Notes under the pieces: generated by a model | What the model saw: only the letters and a program-made list of their open reading frames with translations | Told to the model about the DNA's origin: nothing | The model's database searches: none | Shown: positions 9,275 to 18,833 of the stretch, piece by piece | How the letters are laid out: the number at the start of each line of letters is the position of its first letter | Position numbering within the stretch: the stretch's first letter is position 1 | Program-made: the position numbers and the translations under genes | Assembly (NCBI GenBank): GCA_965276955.1 | Contig: CBDIBP010000041.1 | Coordinates: 62,001 to 126,000 of the forward strand | Direction of reading: 5' to 3' | Origin: JABDEZ01 sp965276955 | Lineage (GTDB): Bacteria > Bacteroidota > Bacteroidia > Chitinophagales > Chitinophagaceae | DNA length: 64,000 nt

Positions 9275-10423
9275 ATGAAAATAGGGATCGTTTGTTATCC
9301 AACGTTTGGCGGAAGTGGTGTACTGGCTACAGAATTAGGTATGGCACTTTCCGAAAAAGGTTATGAGGTACATTTCATCACCTATGAGCAGCCCGTAAGG
9401 CTCAACTTCCATCCCAATATATATTACCACGAAGTAGCGGTACCACCATATCCGCTGTTCGATTTTCCGCCATACGAGACCGCTCTTGCCAGCAAAATGG
9501 TAAATGTCATCACCAACAATCAGCTTGATCTGCTGCATGTACACTATGCGATACCGCATGCATCGGCTGCCTACTTCGCCCGGCAGATATTGAAAAAGGA
9601 CGGTCTTGATATTCCATTTATAACCACTTTGCATGGTACCGACATTACCCTTGTAGGTCGCGATCAGACATACGCTCCTGTGGTTACGTTCTCTATAAAC
9701 GAATCAGATGCCATAACTGCAGTATCGGCCAATCTTCGAGAAGAGACCTTCAAGTCGTTCAAAATTGAGAAAGACATTCATGTGATCCCCAATTTTGTAG
9801 ATATACAGCGCTTTCACCAAACAGATAAAGAGCATTTTAAAAAGATGCTGGCGCCCAATGGCGAACGTATACTGGCGCATGTATCCAACTTTCGTAAGGT
9901 GAAAAGGGTAGAGGATGTAGTGCATATATTTAAGAACGTACGCGACGTTATTCCTTCCAAGTTGTTGATGATAGGCGACGGCCCCGAACGTCAGGCAGCA
10001 GAAGATCTGTGCCGGGCCCTGCACCTCGATCATGATACACGTTTCCTGGGCAAGCAGGAGAATATCAATGAGATATTCAACATCACCGACCTGTTCCTGC
10101 TGCCATCGCAAAATGAAAGTTTTGGTCTGTCAGCATTAGAGGCAATGGCATGTGGAGTACCTGTTATCTCTACAAATTCCGGAGGCTTACCAGAGGTAAA
10201 TGTAAATGGGGAGACCGGCTTCCTGAGTGAAGTTGGCGATGTAGACCATATGTCTCAGAATGCTATTCACATACTTAGCGATGAAGAGCGACTCAAAAAA
10301 TTCAAAGTTGCAGCCTTAAATAATGCAAAGCGATTCGACAAAAAGAATATCATTCCTATGTACGAAGAACTGTACAAGGATGTGATAGCTGCCTACGCCG
10401 AGCAGAAACACCTCACGGTTTAG
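9275..10423 (+). CDS. bshA: N-acetyl-alpha-D-glucosaminyl L-malate synthase (bacillithiol synthesis)
   Basis: GT4 glycosyltransferase that joins UDP-GlcNAc to L-malate in the first step of bacillithiol synthesis. The N-terminus KIGIVCYPTFGGSGVLATEL and the block HVHYAIPHA are characteristic of BshA, separating it from other GT4 enzymes. The C-terminal nucleotide-sugar motif ESFGLSALEAMACGVPV is present. 382 residues matches the family. bshB and bshC are not in the window. The stop codon overlaps the stop of the convergent AhpD-like gene. Confidence 0.92.
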   Translation: MKIGIVCYPTFGGSGVLATELGMALSEKGYEVHFITYEQPVRLNFHPNIYYHEVAVPPYPLFDFPPYETALASKMVNVITNNQLDLLHVHYAIPHASAAYFARQILKKDGLDIPFITTLHGTDITLVGRDQTYAPVVTFSINESDAITAVSANLREETFKSFKIEKDIHVIPNFVDIQRFHQTDKEHFKKMLAPNGERILAHVSNFRKVKRVEDVVHIFKNVRDVIPSKLLMIGDGPERQAAEDLCRALHLDHDTRFLGKQENINEIFNITDLFLLPSQNESFGLSALEAMACGVPVISTNSGGLPEVNVNGETGFLSEVGDVDHMSQNAIHILSDEERLKKFKVAALNNAKRFDKKNIIPMYEELYKDVIAAYAEQKHLTV

Positions 10424-10764
10424 CCTTCCTGTAGTGCTTCCCAATACTCTGCCGCTCTGCGTGTATGTGGTATCACTATGGTACCGCCTACTATATTGGC
10501 CACTGCAAATATTTCGTACATCTCATCAGTGCTTATGCCTTCGTCCTTGCACTTGCCCAGGTGATACTTGATGCAGTCGTCGCAACGCAGCACCATACTG
10601 GCTACTAATCCCAGCATTTCTTTTGTCTTCACTGGCAACGCACCTTCGGCATAAGTATTGGTATCCAGGTTGAAGAGACGGTTGATCACCTTGTTCTGCT
10701 TGCCCAGTATCACCTCGTTCATCTGCTGCCTGTATTCATTAAATTCTGCTATTTGCTGATTCAT
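10420..10764 (-). CDS. Carboxymuconolactone decarboxylase / AhpD-like family protein
   Basis: 114 residues, all-helical AhpD fold. The redox-type motif RCDDCIKYH (CxxC plus His three residues on) matches the AhpD active-site pattern and suggests a small peroxidase or disulfide-handling protein. The start at 10764 is used because the longer frame adds 25 residues of no family character. It converges on bshA and overlaps its stop. The pairing with a bacillithiol gene makes a thiol-redox role attractive, but that is inference. Confidence 0.85.
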   Translation of the reverse strand: MNQQIAEFNEYRQQMNEVILGKQNKVINRLFNLDTNTYAEGALPVKTKEMLGLVASMVLRCDDCIKYHLGKCKDEGISTDEMYEIFAVANIVGGTIVIPHTRRAAEYWEALQEG

Positions 10765-10855
10765 GACTTTTATTTTATGTACACAAATGTAGTAATGAAA
10801 GATTATTGACAGAAGGCTGTTACATACTATCACCCTCAACTACTTTTTTATGTTA

Positions 10856-11581
10856 TCACCTTCTTATCATCCTATCCTTCAATATCTCTTTCATCACATC
10901 TTCCTGCATGGCCTGGCTTATGATCACTTTTGCCTTACCCATATTTACTTCATTGCCTTCTATGCTTTTTACTTTATTGATGTTGATAATGGTCGATTTA
11001 TGAATTTTCAGGAATTGCTGCGTTGGCAGTTGTTCTGCAATACTTTTCATGGTCAGGTACACCATCAGTTTCTGTGTCTCTGTATGCAATACTATATAGT
11101 TCAGCATAGCCTCCACGTATATAAGTTCTTCATAAAAGACCTTTTCTATTCGCCCGTTACATTTCACAAAGAAGAACGTGGGCATTGGTATATGGGCGGC
11201 TTCATTATTTTGCCCGTGTTGCAGGTCCACATATTCCCTGGCCTTATTACAGGCCTTTAAAAAGCGCTCAAAAGAGAACGGCTTCACTATGTAGTCCAGC
11301 ACATCCAGTTCAAAACCCTCTATAGCATATTCGGTGTAGGCGGTAGTAAGTATGGTAAGTGGCAACGCAGTAGCAGTGCGTAAAAAGTCTATGCCGTTCA
11401 TTCTCGGCATATTTATATCCAGCAGCATCAGGTCTATTGGCTGGCTATTCAGCAGTACGATAGCCTTCATAGGGTGTTCCGCTTTCCCCACCAGCTGCAA
11501 AAAGGGTATATCTTCAATATATTCTTCCAGCACTTTTCTCGCTACCGGCTCATCATCTACTATTATACATTTTAGTTTCAT
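10856..11581 (-). CDS. LytTR-family response regulator
   Basis: 241 residues. Receiver domain about 1-120 with acidic pocket VDDE and phospho-acceptor Asp55 (LLDINMP); the conserved Lys is in DYIVKPFSF. The C-terminal LytTR DNA-binding domain (about 140-235) carries FLKIHKSTIININKV. It starts within the final codons of the upstream sensor gene (ATGA overlap), so the two are translationally coupled. It probably regulates a nearby envelope gene; the target is unknown. Confidence 0.94.
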   Translation of the reverse strand: MKLKCIIVDDEPVARKVLEEYIEDIPFLQLVGKAEHPMKAIVLLNSQPIDLMLLDINMPRMNGIDFLRTATALPLTILTTAYTEYAIEGFELDVLDYIVKPFSFERFLKACNKAREYVDLQHGQNNEAAHIPMPTFFFVKCNGRIEKVFYEELIYVEAMLNYIVLHTETQKLMVYLTMKSIAEQLPTQQFLKIHKSTIININKVKSIEGNEVNMGKAKVIISQAMQEDVMKEILKDRMIRR

Positions 11582-12609
11582 GAAAGGTCAAGTTTTAATG
11601 CCACTTCATAGGTATGCTCTTCTTCTTTTATGCTAAGTTCATGCTTGCCGGGGTAGAGGAGGGCCATGCGGCGCCTGGCATTGGCAATGCCAATGCCTTT
11701 GTGCAATATGGTATCCACGTTGTTCCTTTCCCTGGTATTAAAACATGTGAACAACAATGTGTCATCATTTTTCTCAAAAGAGATACACACTTTATGCTTC
11801 ATGTCCTCGCTATTGCTCACATACTTGAAGGCGTTCTCTATAAAGGCAACAAAGAGCAAAGGGGCAATGGTACATCCGGTTACTTGCTCTGCTATATATA
11901 GCTCAATGATCAGGCTCTCTTCCTTGCGTGTTTGCTGCATGGCCACATAGTTCTTCACATAGTGCATTTCTTTATTGATAGCTATCGCATTGGTATTACA
12001 ATCGTATAATTGGTATCGCAGCATGTCTGAAAAGGTCAGCAGCATATTCCTGGCCGTGGTGTTGTTCTTATCAATATGCCCGTATATGGAATTGATAGAA
12101 TTGAACAGAAAGTGAGGATTGAATTGTGCATTTAGAAAATCAAGCTCGGCCTTTGCTTTTTCCTGCTCCATAGCTTCCACATATTGTTGAAAACGGAAAC
12201 GGTCCCGTGCCAGCCTTAAAGCAATTATACCTACTACCCATATAAAAATATTGAGGAAGGAGTTATAAAATATCTCTGCGGTACCGGGCTGTGGCTTATT
12301 CACCAGGAAATAATGCAGGTTCAGATACAATACCAGCGGCACGCGCAAACATGCCGAAACAAATATGCCGGCTACCATGCTACCTGCAAATGCAGCATAT
12401 TGCTTTTTGTATAGCAGCAATGGTATAAAAAAGTAAGTGTTGAAATAGAAATTGGCGGCAATGAAAATAAGGTAGCAAAACTGTACGGTCAGGGTTTGGG
12501 AAAAAGCGAAGGCCCTTTTCTGGAAAACCATTACCCAGAAAATATATAGCGCGGCCCACCATAATATTTGCATCCATTTGTGCTGCTTGGTCACCTGCTT
12601 TGTTCGCAT
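11578..12609 (-). CDS. LytS/YehU-type sensor histidine kinase
   Basis: 343 residues with four hydrophobic segments (about 15-30, 45-65, 75-95, 115-135) and then a His_kinase (PF06580) domain. Phospho-accepting His166 lies in NAQFNPHFLFNSINS. The ATPase region includes FIENAFKY and GIGIANARRRM. There is no periplasmic sensor domain. Overlaps the LytTR regulator by 4 bp, forming one two-component operon that reads away from doxX. Signal unknown. Confidence 0.93.
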   Translation of the reverse strand: MRTKQVTKQHKWMQILWWAALYIFWVMVFQKRAFAFSQTLTVQFCYLIFIAANFYFNTYFFIPLLLYKKQYAAFAGSMVAGIFVSACLRVPLVLYLNLHYFLVNKPQPGTAEIFYNSFLNIFIWVVGIIALRLARDRFRFQQYVEAMEQEKAKAELDFLNAQFNPHFLFNSINSIYGHIDKNNTTARNMLLTFSDMLRYQLYDCNTNAIAINKEMHYVKNYVAMQQTRKEESLIIELYIAEQVTGCTIAPLLFVAFIENAFKYVSNSEDMKHKVCISFEKNDDTLLFTCFNTRERNNVDTILHKGIGIANARRRMALLYPGKHELSIKEEEHTYEVALKLDLS

Positions 12610-12795
12610 AGCTAAAGTTACAAACTGTTGTGGCCAGTTAAAAAAGCTTTTACATTAAACCCCAAAAGATCTTGATGAAATGGGAATTTTGTGCGCTTAT
12701 CAAGAATTTATCATGCTTCATGTAAATGATTTTATGAAGGCGTGAAGGTATCCTTGTTTTGTACCCATATCAATGTAACCACTAAAAACAGAACA

Positions 12796-13290
12796 ATGAA
12801 AAAAGCAATTATCTGGCTAAGCGATCCACCGGTCAGGGGCCCGTCAGCTACCCTTATACTTCGCCTTATGGCAGGTGGCGTATTCTTTTGGGAGGGTATT
12901 TTGAAGTTTGTGTACGTTAATCAGGGTGTAGGCCGGTTCACCAAACTGGGCTTCCCTATGCCGGAGCTTACCGCCAATTTTGTAGCCACCACAGAAATAG
13001 TTGGTGGGCTGTTTCTCATCTTTGGCATACTTACCCGGTTCACTGCACTTTATTTTATTGCCGAAATGATAGTGGCTATCCTCAGCACCAAAATATCCCT
13101 CTACCTGGGCACCAGCCCTTTACCGCTTCCACCTGCACCACCCAAAGTGGGTATCTGGGCTGTGTTGCACGAGATCAGGTCAGACTATGCGCAGCTATTG
13201 ACCTGCCTGTTCTTGTTGCTGGAAGGTGCGGGCAGAATATCACTTGATCATAGGCGTTATCGACAAAGCAAAGGGCCGCTTGCTCTTTAA
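12796..13290 (+). CDS. DoxX family membrane protein
   Basis: 164 residues with four predicted membrane helices. The family pattern ILRLMAGGVFFWEGILKF and GFPMPELTANFVATTEIVGG is clear. DoxX-like proteins are poorly defined and are linked to redox or membrane stress in several bacteria. The start at 12796 is used because the core begins there. It is transcribed divergently from the LytS/LytTR operon, whose product might control it. Confidence 0.88.
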   Translation: MKKAIIWLSDPPVRGPSATLILRLMAGGVFFWEGILKFVYVNQGVGRFTKLGFPMPELTANFVATTEIVGGLFLIFGILTRFTALYFIAEMIVAILSTKISLYLGTSPLPLPPAPPKVGIWAVLHEIRSDYAQLLTCLFLLLEGAGRISLDHRRYRQSKGPLAL

Positions 13291-13327
13291 TATCACTTAC
13301 TCATTGGGTGTATATAGTACTAATAAA

Positions 13328-13354
13328 AAAGAACCGGCATATAGCCGGTTCTTT
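13328..13354. terminator. Bidirectional terminator between doxX and phaE-like gene
   Basis: Perfect 11-bp stem, 13328-13338 with 13344-13354, loop ATATA. A T-rich run follows on the minus strand and a shorter one on the plus strand. It lies between converging genes and probably serves both. Confidence 0.85.
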
Positions 13355-13376
13355 CATTTACTATCTGTTATTTATA

Positions 13377-13820
13377 TTAAGCTTTCTTCTTACGGTTTGT
13401 AGCTTTTTCTTCAGCCATCTCGTTAAAAACTTCAGCAGTTTCTTTATTCTCCACAGCTTCGTTAGCGGCTACTTCATCAAAGTTCATAGACCTTTCCAGT
13501 TCACGCACTTGTTTTTTAAGTTCGTAGATGGTCTTGTACAGCTCGTCCATTTCGCTGCGTGTAGCTACAGGTATACCCACCAGGCTCTTTTCTACTTGGT
13601 TCTCTATGTCCTTGCGCAGTCGCAGTTGCATAGCGCTAACTTCAGCCATTAGTTTGCTGTACTCATCGCTTTCAAAAAGAGATACATAAACTTTATCGCT
13701 TAGGTTTAGCCATTCCTGGTACAGCGCCATGATGCTGTTTATTTCTTCGCCTTTTTCTATTTTGCCTACTACATTTTCAGCCAGTTTGTCCATTACAGAT
13801 GTACCTTGGTTGTATATCAT
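13377..13820 (-). pseudogene. PhaE-like PHA synthase subunit, C-terminal part of a frame-broken gene
   Basis: 147 codons, ending in a Lys-rich tail (NRKKKA). Helical and charged, with a coiled-coil-like stretch (TIYELKKQVRELERSM), matching the C-terminus of PHA synthase III subunit E proteins. It is in the same frame as the N-terminal part (13923-14915). The roughly 110 bases between them carry family-like sequence (MTPNQYTKSMTEWSDISNRIMGD, split here as two short pieces: MTPNQYTKSM and TEWSDISNRIM) only in another frame. One indel near 13842-13853 (after GDT, before KNAELQY) therefore separates this part from the middle. ATG 13818-13820 is unlikely to be a true start. Confidence 0.75.
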
Positions 13821-13922
13821 GTATTGCAGCTCAGCATTCTTAATATTGTATCACCCATGATGCGGTTAGAGATATCGCTCCACTCGGTCATTGATTTAGT
13901 GTACTGGTTTGGCGTCATCATT

Positions 13923-14915
13923 TTAGTAAGTGGCGCTACAGCATCGTTCATCATACCGGTCATGGGTATTATAGGAGTTCAGCAGGTTGCCAAATATTTC
14001 GTTACTGCCCATACCAGGCATGCTGCTCATCATGTTGCGCATCTGGTTGTATTGGCTCATACCATCGCGACCCATGTGCTTAAAGTTATTGTTCATTACA
14101 TCGCTTACATTCTGTAGGTGGTGGCGTACATTGTCTGGTACAAAACCAAAATATTTATCCATCAGCTCTTTGTAAACGCCTGGGTTAGCCCATTGTTTGT
14201 AACCATCCATGTTGAATGTTTTGTCCTGTATAGACTTGAACATTGGTGTCCACAGTTCGTAGAACTTGCTGAAACCTTCTGTTACGTTCACCATGTTGCG
14301 ATAAGCATCCTGTATATTGTTCGACTTCATATTCTTCTGCAACTCTGCAAAAGTATTGGTCATTATCTCATTGTACTGATTGAAAAAAGAAGTTGATGAT
14401 TCATTTGCTTTTTTAAAAGCATCCATGTTGAATGGATTTGCATTTTGGAACTGTGTGAAGAAATTACTCATCGTTTGGTTCCAGTTGTTTGCAGTGTTCA
14501 TGTTGTTCATCCAGCTATTCCACTGGTTCATTCCATTGTTGAAAAAGTTAGCTGGGTTTGTGCCGGCAGTGTTTGTAGCATTTTCGGTAGCATTCTTTAC
14601 CCAGTTAGTGTTCATCTCCCACATTTGGCGGGCGGTGTTCATCTGGTTGTCCATCCAATGCTGGTAATAGTCATTCATTTTCGAAACGTTCTCTTTAGCT
14701 GTTTCAGTAGTAGCACTTGCTTTTTCACTGCTTTGGGTAAAAATGTTCTTCTGGTTTTCCAGCCAGTTCTTGTACCACTCGCTACCTTTCTGTACCGTGT
14801 CATTTACTATAGTATTGCTACCAGTAATTTTTTTGGTGTTCTCTACTACAGAGTCTACCACTTTCTTTTGTGCATCCAACATGCTGTCTACAATGCTTTT
14901 GCTTTCTTGACTCAT
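13923..14915 (-). pseudogene. PhaE-like PHA synthase subunit, N-terminal part of a frame-broken gene
   Basis: 330 codons, Asn/Met/Gln/Trp-rich and helical, resembling PHA synthase subunit E or phasin-like proteins (for example SEWYKNWLENQKN and FYELWTPMFKSIQ). After GNLLNSYNT the frame runs into an unrelated 11-residue tail and stops. Shifting by one base at the GGG of 13964-13966 restores sensible sequence (MTGMMNDAVAPLTKMM). With the second shift near 13850 the whole gene would be one protein of about 510 residues. Its likely role is to activate a PhaC synthase on PHA granules; no phaC is in the window. Next to it, divergently, lies a PhaJ-like hydratase gene. Confidence 0.75.
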
Positions 14916-15195
14916 TTTTTGTGTCTTTAAAAGTTCTAAAATTTTACAAGAAAGATCTCATTTTACAGAGAAAAAGGTTTTTTCTCCAACTTTCTACAAC
15001 GCGGCAAAGATAACACCGTTTTGCCAAAGAGGTGTATTTTTTATATATTTTCCTTTTACCTAACACTACCTTAACAATTTCTTAAAACACCTAAATTCAT
15101 ATTTTTTATACTTCGTTTTTTAGTATATATATTTATAATGCTATTAAAGACTAAGGTTTTTAGAAGAATATGTTACTTTTCGGCAAAAAACTGAG

Positions 15196-15606
15196 ATGAT
15201 ACAAATAGGAGATGAGTTCCGTCATAGATTCAGCTATACACAAGACGACGTCGATCTTTACGCACGCATCAGCGGCGATAGCAATCCACTCCATACTGAT
15301 CCGCAGGTAGGTAAAGAGAGTATGTTTGGCCGCAATATCATGCACGGATTCCTGGGTGCCAGTGTATTTACCAAAGTATTTGGTTCGCTTTATCATGCAG
15401 ACGGTCATGTATACCTGAGCCAAAACCTAAAATGGCTCCGTCCTATGTTTGTAGATACCGAGTATGAAGCTGTAGTGAAAGTGAAAGAGATATTCCCTGA
15501 AAAGAATAGGGTCACTTATGAATGCAGCGTTTTTGAAGTTTCGTCCGGCACACAGACCATAACTGGCGAAGCCACGCTGATGAACAAGAAAGAATATGTT
15601 TGGTAA
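15196..15606 (+). CDS. MaoC-like (R)-specific enoyl-CoA hydratase
   Basis: 136-residue single hot-dog domain. The hydratase motif is intact: YARISGDSNPLH with catalytic Asp and His, followed by NIMHGFLGASVF. This type hydrates trans-2-enoyl-CoA to (R)-3-hydroxyacyl-CoA, linking beta-oxidation to PHA synthesis (PhaJ). The divergent neighbour is PhaE-like, which supports a PHA role; fatty acid metabolism more broadly is also possible. A strong hairpin follows the gene. Confidence 0.88.
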   Translation: MIQIGDEFRHRFSYTQDDVDLYARISGDSNPLHTDPQVGKESMFGRNIMHGFLGASVFTKVFGSLYHADGHVYLSQNLKWLRPMFVDTEYEAVVKVKEIFPEKNRVTYECSVFEVSSGTQTITGEATLMNKKEYVW

Positions 15607-15642
15607 TTAACAACGCCAGTATTTGCTTTATAAATACTACCA

Positions 15643-15670
15643 AAGCCACGACATCAAATTGTCGTGGCTT
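15643..15670. terminator. Terminator between maoC-like and MFS genes
   Basis: Perfect 11-bp stem (15643-15653 with 15660-15670) around a 6-base loop, between two converging genes. The following T-run is weak on the plus strand. Confidence 0.7.
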
Positions 15671-15699
15671 AATTATAATGTAATATTGAAACCCGAAAC

Positions 15700-15722
15700 G
15701 AAATAAAGGCTCTCGCGAATAC
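15700..15722 (+). repeat. Dispersed 23-base repeat, copy 1
   Basis: Shares 20 of 23 bases, including the core TCTCGCGAAT, with 19882-19904. Located in the intergenic space before the MFS gene's 3' end. Confidence 0.5.
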
Positions 15723-15739
15723 AACGATACAAGAAACTG

Positions 15740-16927
15740 TCAAACAACAGGAGCTGTTGCACTTTGCCGCAACCGTTTATGGTACAATGCATAAACCATA
15801 AGGGCTACAAATACCATTACCCCGCCACCTATAGCAAACGCGGTCCAGCCATTCAGTTTCCACAAGAACAATCCAAGCGATGAGCCACCTGCCGCGCCAA
15901 GGAAGGTTGATGTCATGTAGATCGTATTCAGCCGGTTCCTGGCTTCGGGCACCAGGGCATAAACTCTTGTTTGGTTAGAGATATGAACAGCCTGCACACC
16001 AAAATCGAGTATGATGATGCCTATTATGAATACGATAATAGAGCTGCGGAACACGTAGAACATAGCATAGCTCAGTAACACCATCATAAGTCCTACCAGA
16101 ATAACAAGGCGTGGGTCCCGCTTATCGCCAATGCGCCCGGCAATGGGCGCTGCAAGTGCGCCAGCTGCCCCCACAAGCCCGAACAGGCCAATTTGCCCAC
16201 CGCTCATATTGAACGGTGCGCCCCCAAGGTACAATACCATGGTAGCCCAGAAAGCCGCAAAAGTACCGAACGATAATGCATTGATGATACAAGCCTCCTG
16301 CAGTGCGGGCAGAGGCAGTAATTGCAGCATAGACTTGTATATCGACCCATATGTACCCTTGTATTGCGGACTGCTTTTGGGCAAGCGCACAGCCATGACC
16401 AATAACAGCATAGAACAAACTGCGGCAGCTATCCAGTACATGGCCCTCCAGCCCAGTCTATCGCCTACCAGCCCGCTTATAGTGCGCGATAGCAATATAC
16501 CCAGCAGCAAACCACTCATTATAGAGCCTATCACTTTACCTCTGCGCTCAGGGTTGGCCAGGTGGGCGGCCAGGGGCAATATCAGTTGTGGTACTATAGT
16601 AGTGAAACCCAGGCAGAAAGAAGTTATTTGCAATACTGCGAACGTTGGGGCCAGCGCAGCGCCTATCAATGATATTATGGTAAGGCTATTTACCAGCAAT
16701 ATCTGTTTCTTACGCTCAAAAAGATCGCCCAGCGGCACTATGAAGAGCAGGCCAGCCGCATAGCCCAGCTGGGTTATGTAGTTAAGGCTGCCAGCCTTGG
16801 CTGGTGTCACATTAAGGTCTTTCGCTATCAGCAATATCAGCGGCTGGCAGTAGTAAAGGTTTGCCACAATGAGCCCGGTGCACATAGCCATTATGGCTAT
16901 GTCGATTTTCTTCAAATGCATGCGCAA
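15740..16927 (-). CDS. Major facilitator superfamily transporter
   Basis: 395 residues with about 12 membrane helices, inner membrane. MFS motif A is visible as PLGDLFERKKQ between helices 2 and 3, with a second-half version AGRIGDKRDPR. The pattern fits the drug/H+ antiporter (DHA1) type, but the substrate cannot be deduced. In-frame ATGs at codons 1 and 3 are both possible. It shares its strand with the permease gene 57 bases upstream. Confidence 0.88.
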   Translation of the reverse strand: MRMHLKKIDIAIMAMCTGLIVANLYYCQPLILLIAKDLNVTPAKAGSLNYITQLGYAAGLLFIVPLGDLFERKKQILLVNSLTIISLIGAALAPTFAVLQITSFCLGFTTIVPQLILPLAAHLANPERRGKVIGSIMSGLLLGILLSRTISGLVGDRLGWRAMYWIAAAVCSMLLLVMAVRLPKSSPQYKGTYGSIYKSMLQLLPLPALQEACIINALSFGTFAAFWATMVLYLGGAPFNMSGGQIGLFGLVGAAGALAAPIAGRIGDKRDPRLVILVGLMMVLLSYAMFYVFRSSIIVFIIGIIILDFGVQAVHISNQTRVYALVPEARNRLNTIYMTSTFLGAAGGSSLGLFLWKLNGWTAFAIGGGVMVFVALMVYALYHKRLRQSATAPVV

Positions 16928-16984
16928 AAGTATATCAACGCACTAATCTGATGTATCAACACTATAGATAGGAGCATAAGGAAA

Positions 16985-18661
16985 CTAACTTTTCAGCTTA
17001 CTATGCCTTATGCCATACAGAAAATAGATGACCATCCCAATAGCCAGCCACAGCAAAAAGCGCTCCCAGTTAGATGTACCTGACTCGCACAATAGATAGG
17101 TGCAGCAAAGGAAACCAATGACCGGTATCAGTGAGAAATTTTTAATGAAGCCAAGCACCGTAGTAGCCAGGAATACTAAACCAAATACCACGAACGGTAT
17201 ACGTTCGCGTGCTATATCATAAGAAACAACGCCCTTGGCATTGGTAAAGTTGAAATACCCTGCAACGCCCCCAGGATAGTATTTTACGAAAAGCACTACC
17301 GCCACAATAAATGCTACCGGCATTATCCACTTGCTGTTCAGATACGGTGTCTTGAACTTACTTTCCATTTTGTTAGGGCTGCTTTGCAGTTTCAATATGC
17401 CACCACACACCAGTACAAAAGCAAATAAAGTACCTACACTACACAGGTCTACCACTACATTCAGGTTCAGGAAGAGCGCAGGTATGCCTACTACAAAGCC
17501 GGTAAGCACGGTAGAGAAAGATGGTGTCTTATACTTAGGGTGTAGTTTGGAGAATACTGGAGGTAAAAGCCCATCACGGCTCATGCTCATCCATATGCGG
17601 GGTTGCCCCAGCTGAAATACCAGTAGCACACTGGCCGTTGCTATTACTGCACTTACCGATACCAGGCCCGCTATCCAGTTCACATGCACAGCTTTGAATA
17701 CGTAAGCAAGCGGGTCGCCCACCCCCAGCTGTTTATAGCTTACCATACCTGTAAGCACCAGCGCCACTAATACATAAATTATCGTACAAGCTATAAGCGA
17801 GTAGAACATCCCTTTGGGCAGGTCGCGCTGCGGGTCCTTACATTCCTCGGCCGTGGTAGATATAGCATCAAAGCCAATATAAGCAAAGAATACAGCGGCA
17901 GTGCCGCTAAGCACGCCACTTATACCATTAGGCAAGAAAGGATGCCAGTTTGCTGGTTGCACATAAAAAGCACCGGCAACTATCACTACCGCTATGATGG
18001 CAATTTTCAGTATCACCATAGCATTCGTAGCCTTCCGCGATTCCTGTATGCCTATATATATGACCCACGTAATGATGCCTGTGATAAGGAAAGCCGGCAG
18101 GTTGCAAATAAATTTGATGTCACCAGCTATCACCGGGGCATGTTCCCATGCCAGTTTCGCCTGTTTGGTAAGCATAGCTTTGGCTGTCCAGTAGTCCGTG
18201 GCCAGGTATTCGGGCGTGTGTATGCCCAGCCCGTCGAGCAGTGTCACAAAGTAGTTACTCCACGATATGGCTACGGCTATGTTACCTATCGCATATTCAA
18301 AAAGCAGGTCCCAGCCTATTATCCAGGCCACTATCTCACCAAATGCCACATAAGAATAGGTATATGCACTGCCGCTTACCGGTATCATACTGGCAAACTC
18401 TGCATAGCAAATAGCTGAGAACCCACATGCCACAGACACGAACAGGAACAATAACACCACCCCTGGGCCACCCTTCATGCTTGCCTCACCAATAGTAGAA
18501 AATATACCTGCGCCTACTATAGCGGCTATCCCCATAAAGGTAAGATCGCGTACGGTAAGCACTTTGTTCATACCGCCATGTTTTTCCGTTTCCAAAACGC
18601 CATCTGCAACCTCTTTCTTTATTATCTCCGCCGTTTTTTTACGAAAAATATCCTGTGCCAT
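16985..18661 (-). CDS. APC-superfamily amino acid permease (CAT-like)
   Basis: 558 residues with a 40-residue cytoplasmic N-terminus and about 12-14 membrane helices. Helix 1 has the substrate-binding signature IVGAGIFSTIGEAS, and helices 2-3 show CYAEFASMIPVSGSAYTYSY, typical of cationic amino acid transporter-like permeases. It is a clear paralogue of the permease at 43173-44654, sharing long blocks such as CYAEFASMIP and VAWIIGWDL. Exact substrate unknown. Confidence 0.92.
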   Translation of the reverse strand: MAQDIFRKKTAEIIKKEVADGVLETEKHGGMNKVLTVRDLTFMGIAAIVGAGIFSTIGEASMKGGPGVVLLFLFVSVACGFSAICYAEFASMIPVSGSAYTYSYVAFGEIVAWIIGWDLLFEYAIGNIAVAISWSNYFVTLLDGLGIHTPEYLATDYWTAKAMLTKQAKLAWEHAPVIAGDIKFICNLPAFLITGIITWVIYIGIQESRKATNAMVILKIAIIAVVIVAGAFYVQPANWHPFLPNGISGVLSGTAAVFFAYIGFDAISTTAEECKDPQRDLPKGMFYSLIACTIIYVLVALVLTGMVSYKQLGVGDPLAYVFKAVHVNWIAGLVSVSAVIATASVLLVFQLGQPRIWMSMSRDGLLPPVFSKLHPKYKTPSFSTVLTGFVVGIPALFLNLNVVVDLCSVGTLFAFVLVCGGILKLQSSPNKMESKFKTPYLNSKWIMPVAFIVAVVLFVKYYPGGVAGYFNFTNAKGVVSYDIARERIPFVVFGLVFLATTVLGFIKNFSLIPVIGFLCCTYLLCESGTSNWERFLLWLAIGMVIYFLYGIRHSKLKS

Positions 18662-18833
18662 GTATATGTGCTATAGTGCCAAAGTAATGAATAATTATTT
18701 ACACATTACCCCGCAGGTTTATTGCGCTATCAATTTAGTGTTTTGTTGCGTTTTTTTATAACTATAGGTTGTTATCTTTACCCGCATAGTTTATAACTAT
18801 GGTGCTATAAGGCTGTACTTTTAAAACAACCAA

